A stretch of 64,000 nucleotides of DNA from Paucibacter sp. PLA-PC-4 (lineage in GTDB: Bacteria > Pseudomonadota > Gammaproteobacteria > Burkholderiales > Burkholderiaceae_C): contig NZ_JAPFGP010000002.1 of NCBI RefSeq assembly GCF_026241155.1, forward strand, positions 186,001-250,000, in the 5' to 3' direction. Each line of letters opens with the position of its first letter. Within the stretch, counting starts at the first letter, position 1. A model generated the notes under the pieces. The model searched no databases, was not told where the DNA came from, and saw only the letters and a program-made list of their open reading frames with translations. The translations under genes were made by a program, and so were the position numbers. Below are positions 60,643 to 64,000 of the stretch, in pieces.

Positions 60643-62445
60643 ATGCGGCAGACCCTGGACTTTCTGCTCTACGACTGGCTCAAGGTCCAGGACTTGAGCG
60701 CGCGTCAGCGCTTTGCCGAGCACTCGCGCGAGACCTACGATGCGGTGCTCGACACCTGCGAGAAGATCGCCCGCGAGAAGTTTGCGCCCTTCAATCGCTT
60801 GGTCGACACGCAGGAGCCGCACTTCGATGGCGAACGCGTGCAGCTGCCCGCGAGCACCCATGCGGCGATGCAGGCGTATATCGAGTCCGGCATGTTGGCT
60901 GCCGCGCAGGACTACGAGCTCGGCGGCATGCAGCTGCCCTGCGTGATCGAGATGGCGGCCAATGCCTTCTTCAGCAAGGCCAGCGTCGCGATGGGCGGCT
61001 ATGCGATGCTCACCAATGGCAATGCCAATTTGCTGATGGCGCATGGCACGGCCTTGCAGCGCGAGGTTTTCGCCAGGAGTGAGTTTGCCGGTCGCTGGTT
61101 CGGCACCATGTGCCTCTCCGAGACGCAGGCCGGCTCCTCGTTGTCCGATGTGGCGACGCGAGCCGAGCCCGATGGTGATGATCCGCTGGGTCCGCGCTAC
61201 CGTCTCAAGGGCAACAAGATGTGGATATCGGCCGGCGAGCATGAGATCACCGAGAACATCATCCACCTGGTTTTGGCCAAGATCCCCGGTCCGGATGGCA
61301 AGATGACCCCCGGCACGCGCGGCATCTCGCTGTTCATCGTGCCGAAGCATCTGGTCAACGAGTTCGCCGAGCTGACCGGCGAGCGCAACGATGTGGCGCT
61401 GGCTGGCCTCAACCACAAGCTCGGCTATCGAGGCACGACGAACTGCCTGCTCAACTTCGGTGAGGGCCGCTACCAGCCGGGCGGCAAGTCCGGCGCGATA
61501 GGCTATCTCGTTGGTCAGCCCGGCGAGGGGCTGAAGTGCATGTTCCATATGATGAACGAGGCCCGCATTGGCGTGGGTCTGGGTGCGGTGATGCTGGGCT
61601 ATGCCGGTTACGAGGCCAGCCTGGCATACGCACGCCAGCGGCCGCAGGGCCGCCCTGTGGGGCCGGCCGGCAAGGACGCCGCCTCGCCCCAACGACCCAT
61701 CATCGAGCATGCGGATGTGAAGCGCATGCTGTTGGCGCAGAAGAGCTATGTCGAGGGTGGGCTGGCGCTTGAGCTGCTGTGCGCCCGCCTGGTGGATGAG
61801 CAACATACTGGCGATGCCGCCGTCGCGCAGCAGGCTCAGCAACTGCTGGAGGTGCTGATCCCGATTGCCAAGAGCTGGCCTAGCGAATGGTGTCTGGAAG
61901 CGAACTCGCTGGCTATTCAGGTGCTCGGCGGCTACGGCTACACACGCGATTTTCCGGTCGAGCAGTACTGGCGCGACAACCGCCTGAACATGATCCATGA
62001 GGGCACGCACGGCATCCAGGGCCTGGACCTCTTGGGCCGCAAGGTGGTGATGAATGGCGGCTCGGCGCTGCTGGTGCTGGCTGCGCGCATCAACCAAACG
62101 ATTGAGCGTGCTCTGCAAGACCCGACTCTGGCCGAGCAGGCCAATGAGCTCGCGGCCGCGCTGGCCCGGCTGGGCCGCGCCACCAAGAATGCATGGGCCA
62201 GCGGCGTGCCCGAGGAAGCGTTGGCCAATGCCACGCCCTATCTGCAGGCCTTCGGCCATGTGGTGCTGGCCTGGCTGTGGCTGGACCTGAGCCTGTGCGC
62301 TGCCGGCCCCTCGGACTTTGCCCAGGGCAAGCGCGCCGCCGCGCGCTACTTCTACGCCTACGAGTTGCCCAAGATTGAAGCCTGGCTGGGCGTGGTAGGC
62401 AACCGCGAGGCCCTGTGCCGCGAGATGCGGGACGGCTGGTTCTGA
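60643..62445 (+). CDS. Acyl-CoA dehydrogenase, long (about 600-residue) type
   Basis: FAD-dependent dehydrogenase of 600 residues, the long subtype with an extra C-terminal domain, to which DmdC-like enzymes belong. CLSETQAGSSLSDVATRA and KMWISAGEHEI bind FAD and substrate, and the catalytic Glu is in MIHEGTHGIQGLDLLGR. LGGYGYTRDFPVEQYWRD is the family signature. The chain specificity cannot be told. It lies between the thiolase and an SDR gene in the same operon. Confidence 0.93.
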   Translation: MRQTLDFLLYDWLKVQDLSARQRFAEHSRETYDAVLDTCEKIAREKFAPFNRLVDTQEPHFDGERVQLPASTHAAMQAYIESGMLAAAQDYELGGMQLPCVIEMAANAFFSKASVAMGGYAMLTNGNANLLMAHGTALQREVFARSEFAGRWFGTMCLSETQAGSSLSDVATRAEPDGDDPLGPRYRLKGNKMWISAGEHEITENIIHLVLAKIPGPDGKMTPGTRGISLFIVPKHLVNEFAELTGERNDVALAGLNHKLGYRGTTNCLLNFGEGRYQPGGKSGAIGYLVGQPGEGLKCMFHMMNEARIGVGLGAVMLGYAGYEASLAYARQRPQGRPVGPAGKDAASPQRPIIEHADVKRMLLAQKSYVEGGLALELLCARLVDEQHTGDAAVAQQAQQLLEVLIPIAKSWPSEWCLEANSLAIQVLGGYGYTRDFPVEQYWRDNRLNMIHEGTHGIQGLDLLGRKVVMNGGSALLVLAARINQTIERALQDPTLAEQANELAAALARLGRATKNAWASGVPEEALANATPYLQAFGHVVLAWLWLDLSLCAAGPSDFAQGKRAAARYFYAYELPKIEAWLGVVGNREALCREMRDGWF

Positions 62446-62476
62446 TTCAAGCGATACCCTGGTGGAGACACAAGCA

Positions 62477-63268
62477 ATGACACAACGCATCCAAGAACTG
62501 TTCGACCTGAGCGGTCAGGTGGCCCTGGTGACCGGTGGCTCGCGCGGCCTGGGCCTGCAGATCGCCGAGAGCCTAGGCGAGGCCGGGGCCAAGATCGTGC
62601 TGAGCTCGCGCAAGGCGGCCGATCTGGAAGAGGCCGTGGCCCTGCTGCAGGACCGCGGCATTGACGCCCGCTGGATCGCCGCCGATGCGGCCGACGAGGC
62701 CCAGGCGCGCGGCATCGTCACGCAGACCATGGAGCGCCTCGGCCAGATCGACATCCTGGTCAACAATGCCGGCGCCAGTTGGGGCGCACCTGCGGAGGAG
62801 CATCCGGTCGAGGCCTGGGACAAGGTGATGAACCTGAACATCCGCAGCCTCTTCGTGATGAGCCAGGAGGCCGCCAAGCAGAGCATGATTGCGCGTCGGT
62901 ACGGCCGCATCATTAATATCGCCTCGATTGCCGGCCTGTCGGGAAACTCTTCGGTAATGAAGACCATCGCGTACAACACCAGCAAGGGCGCGGCGGTCAA
63001 TTTCACCCGTGCGCTGGCCGGCGAGTGGGGCCCTTACGGCATCACCGTCAATGCGATCGCGCCGGGCTTCTTCCCGAGCAAAATGACCAAGGGCCTGCTG
63101 GCCAGCATCGGCGAGGAGACGCTGGCCGCGCACGCCCCCTTGCGCCGCATCGGCGATGATGAAGACCTCAAGGGCGCCGCGCTCTTGTTCGCCTCGCGCG
63201 CCGGCAAGCACATCACCGGCCAGATCCTGGCAGTTGATGGCGGCGTCTCGGCCATTCACGGAACCTGA
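62477..63268 (+). CDS. Short-chain dehydrogenase/reductase
   Basis: A 263-residue classical SDR with the cofactor motif VTGGSRGLGLQIAESLG, NNAG, Ser in INIASIAG and the Tyr-x3-Lys in AYNTSKGAAVN. VDGGVSAIHGT ends the protein. In this operon it may handle a hydroxyacyl or keto intermediate that FadB does not. GGTGGAGACACAAGCA precedes the ATG at 62477. Confidence 0.92.
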   Translation: MTQRIQELFDLSGQVALVTGGSRGLGLQIAESLGEAGAKIVLSSRKAADLEEAVALLQDRGIDARWIAADAADEAQARGIVTQTMERLGQIDILVNNAGASWGAPAEEHPVEAWDKVMNLNIRSLFVMSQEAAKQSMIARRYGRIINIASIAGLSGNSSVMKTIAYNTSKGAAVNFTRALAGEWGPYGITVNAIAPGFFPSKMTKGLLASIGEETLAAHAPLRRIGDDEDLKGAALLFASRAGKHITGQILAVDGGVSAIHGT

Positions 63269-63274
63269 TCGACG

Positions 63275-63739
63275 ATGAGTAACAAGTCCCCGCCGCCGCT
63301 GAATTTTCCCGTTCACATTCCCTTTGTCGAGCAACTCGGGCTGGAACTGCACAGCATGGGAGAGGGCGAGGCCGAGCTGCGGGTTGATTTGAAGGAAGCC
63401 CATCTGAACTCCTGGGAGGTGGCCCATGGCGGCGTCATCATGACCCTGCTGGATGTGGCCATGGCCCATGCGGCGCGCAGCATTCATCGTGACCAGCCTG
63501 GCTTCGGCCCGGGCGTCGTCACCATTGAGATGAAGACTTCCTTCATGCGCCCTGGCGAGGGCGAGCTGCGGGCCCTCGGAAAACTGCTGCACCGCTCGAC
63601 CACAATGGCCTTCTGCGAAGGCTCGGTGCTGGGCGAGGACGGTAAGCTCTGCGCCCATGCCACCGGCACCTTCAAGTACCTGAAGGCGCTGCCAGGGCGC
63701 GGGCGCAGCCTGAAGACCCTGCAGCGCAGCGAGGGCTGA
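63275..63739 (+). CDS. PaaI-type hotdog-fold thioesterase
   Basis: A 154-residue acyl-CoA thioesterase with the hotdog motif NSWEVAHGGVIMTLLDVAMAHA, where the HGG and following Asp are characteristic, and the later TIEMKTSFMRPGEGELRA. It may release free acids from stalled CoA intermediates, protecting the CoA pool. It starts six bases after the SDR gene and ends the operon. Confidence 0.92.
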   Translation: MSNKSPPPLNFPVHIPFVEQLGLELHSMGEGEAELRVDLKEAHLNSWEVAHGGVIMTLLDVAMAHAARSIHRDQPGFGPGVVTIEMKTSFMRPGEGELRALGKLLHRSTTMAFCEGSVLGEDGKLCAHATGTFKYLKALPGRGRSLKTLQRSEG

Positions 63740-63771
63740 TCGGCCTTGCGATGCACGGCACGAGGCTCGTC

Positions 63772-63789
63772 GAATCGAACGACCGTTCT
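63772..63789. promoter_or_regulatory. Second copy of the operator-like palindrome
   Basis: GAATCGAACGACCGTTCT is identical over 18 bases to the element at 57264-57281. It lies 75 bases before the oxidoreductase start and is followed by six T. Confidence 0.7.
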
Positions 63790-63864
63790 TTTTTGTCACC
63801 CATGAGACGCCCGAGGTCTGAGCGTCCGTGATTCAATCGGCGCTCTTGCATTCGAGGAGCCGCC

Positions 63865-64000
63865 ATGATCATCAACCGCCAAATCCAACTCGCGTCGCGC
63901 CCGCAGGGCGAGCCGACGACCGACAACTTCAAACTGATTGAGGCGGCGCTGCCGGCTCTTGATCAGGGCCAAGTGCTGGTGCGTAACCACTACCTGAGCC
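63865..64000 (+). CDS. NADP-dependent oxidoreductase (CurA/YncB-like), C-terminus beyond window edge
   Basis: Only the first 45 residues are in the window: MIINRQIQLASRPQGEPT, then NFKLIEAALPALDQGQVLVRNHYLS. This is the N-terminus of zinc-independent medium-chain reductases of the CurA/leukotriene-B4-dehydrogenase type, which reduce the double bond of enones. GAGGAG stands before the ATG. The shared operator element suggests co-regulation with the beta-oxidation operon upstream. Confidence 0.85.
   Translation, partial: MIINRQIQLASRPQGEPTTDNFKLIEAALPALDQGQVLVRNHYLS

Noticed and set aside
60454-62490. Minus-strand open frame opposite the acyl-CoA dehydrogenase
   Set aside because: The plus-strand gene is a complete family member with ribosome site; the antisense frame is a codon-bias artefact.

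Overview
The window is a high-GC bacterial chromosome segment that is densely packed with genes. Gene content and order point to a betaproteobacterium of the order Burkholderiales, probably in or near Comamonadaceae/Sphaerotilaceae. The supporting evidence is an aceE-aceF-lpdA cluster whose lipoamide dehydrogenase carries its own lipoyl domain, glnA - DUF4124 - ntrB - ntrC, a phaC-phaA-phaB polyhydroxybutyrate locus, a LapG/LapD pair and a liv transporter beside an acyl-CoA ligase. I saw no rRNA, tRNA, CRISPR array, insertion sequence or prophage. No gene-free stretch exceeds 300 bases; the longest is 57040-57322.

Layout. 1-2970 (minus): a FixL/FixJ-like two-component system, with the regulator cut by the window edge. 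3129-9355: pyruvate dehydrogenase complex, closed by a strong terminator. 9404-11720: small poorly characterised genes (membrane-anchored protein, ankyrin protein, VOC protein, DUF6644-like and DUF6152-like pair). 11725-15346: HDOD protein, then LapG protease and LapD c-di-GMP receptor. 15388-15980: ParD/ParE-like toxin-antitoxin pair. 15983-17985: NUDIX hydrolase, MaiA, PgeF. 17914-22094: small membrane protein and phaCAB. 22175-28453: PcaR/PcaU-type IclR regulator, AIM24 protein, then a run of overlapping genes (beta-propeller, deacetylase-like protein, sterol-desaturase-like hydroxylase, EI24 protein, molybdopterin-binding protein). 28599-33373: glnA with a sigma-54 promoter, DUF4124 protein, NtrB, NtrC. 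33370-38127: MBL hydrolase, peptide deformylase, FecR/DUF6600 protein, TesA, YbbA-like ATPase. 38199-40628: pobA-pcaH-pcaG for 4-hydroxybenzoate and protocatechuate. 40619-44455 (minus): DUF2062 protein, PpiC isomerase, BolA, MsrB, a chemoreceptor. 44675-51545: acyl-CoA ligase and a complete liv ABC transporter. 51588-57039: GNAT acetyltransferase, a TonB/TolA-like protein with 15-bp tandem repeats, a hybrid histidine kinase and an unknown protein behind a structured leader. 57323-63739: a beta-oxidation operon. 63865-end: start of an NADP-dependent oxidoreductase.

The genes suggest a metabolically flexible heterotroph. Pyruvate, aromatic acids, branched-chain amino acids or related compounds, and fatty acids all feed acetyl-CoA, which phaCAB can store as polyester. 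Nitrogen is sensed through NtrBC acting on glnA. Surface attachment is probably controlled by c-di-GMP through LapD/LapG.

I did not find a clearly new multi-gene system; most of the window is core genome. The most promising unexplained signals are regulatory. They are an exact 18-bp palindromic element in front of both the beta-oxidation operon and the oxidoreductase gene; a terminator-like hairpin that also hides the ribosome-binding site of the unknown gene 56626-57039; a PcaR-like box before pobA; and paired inverted repeats before aceE.
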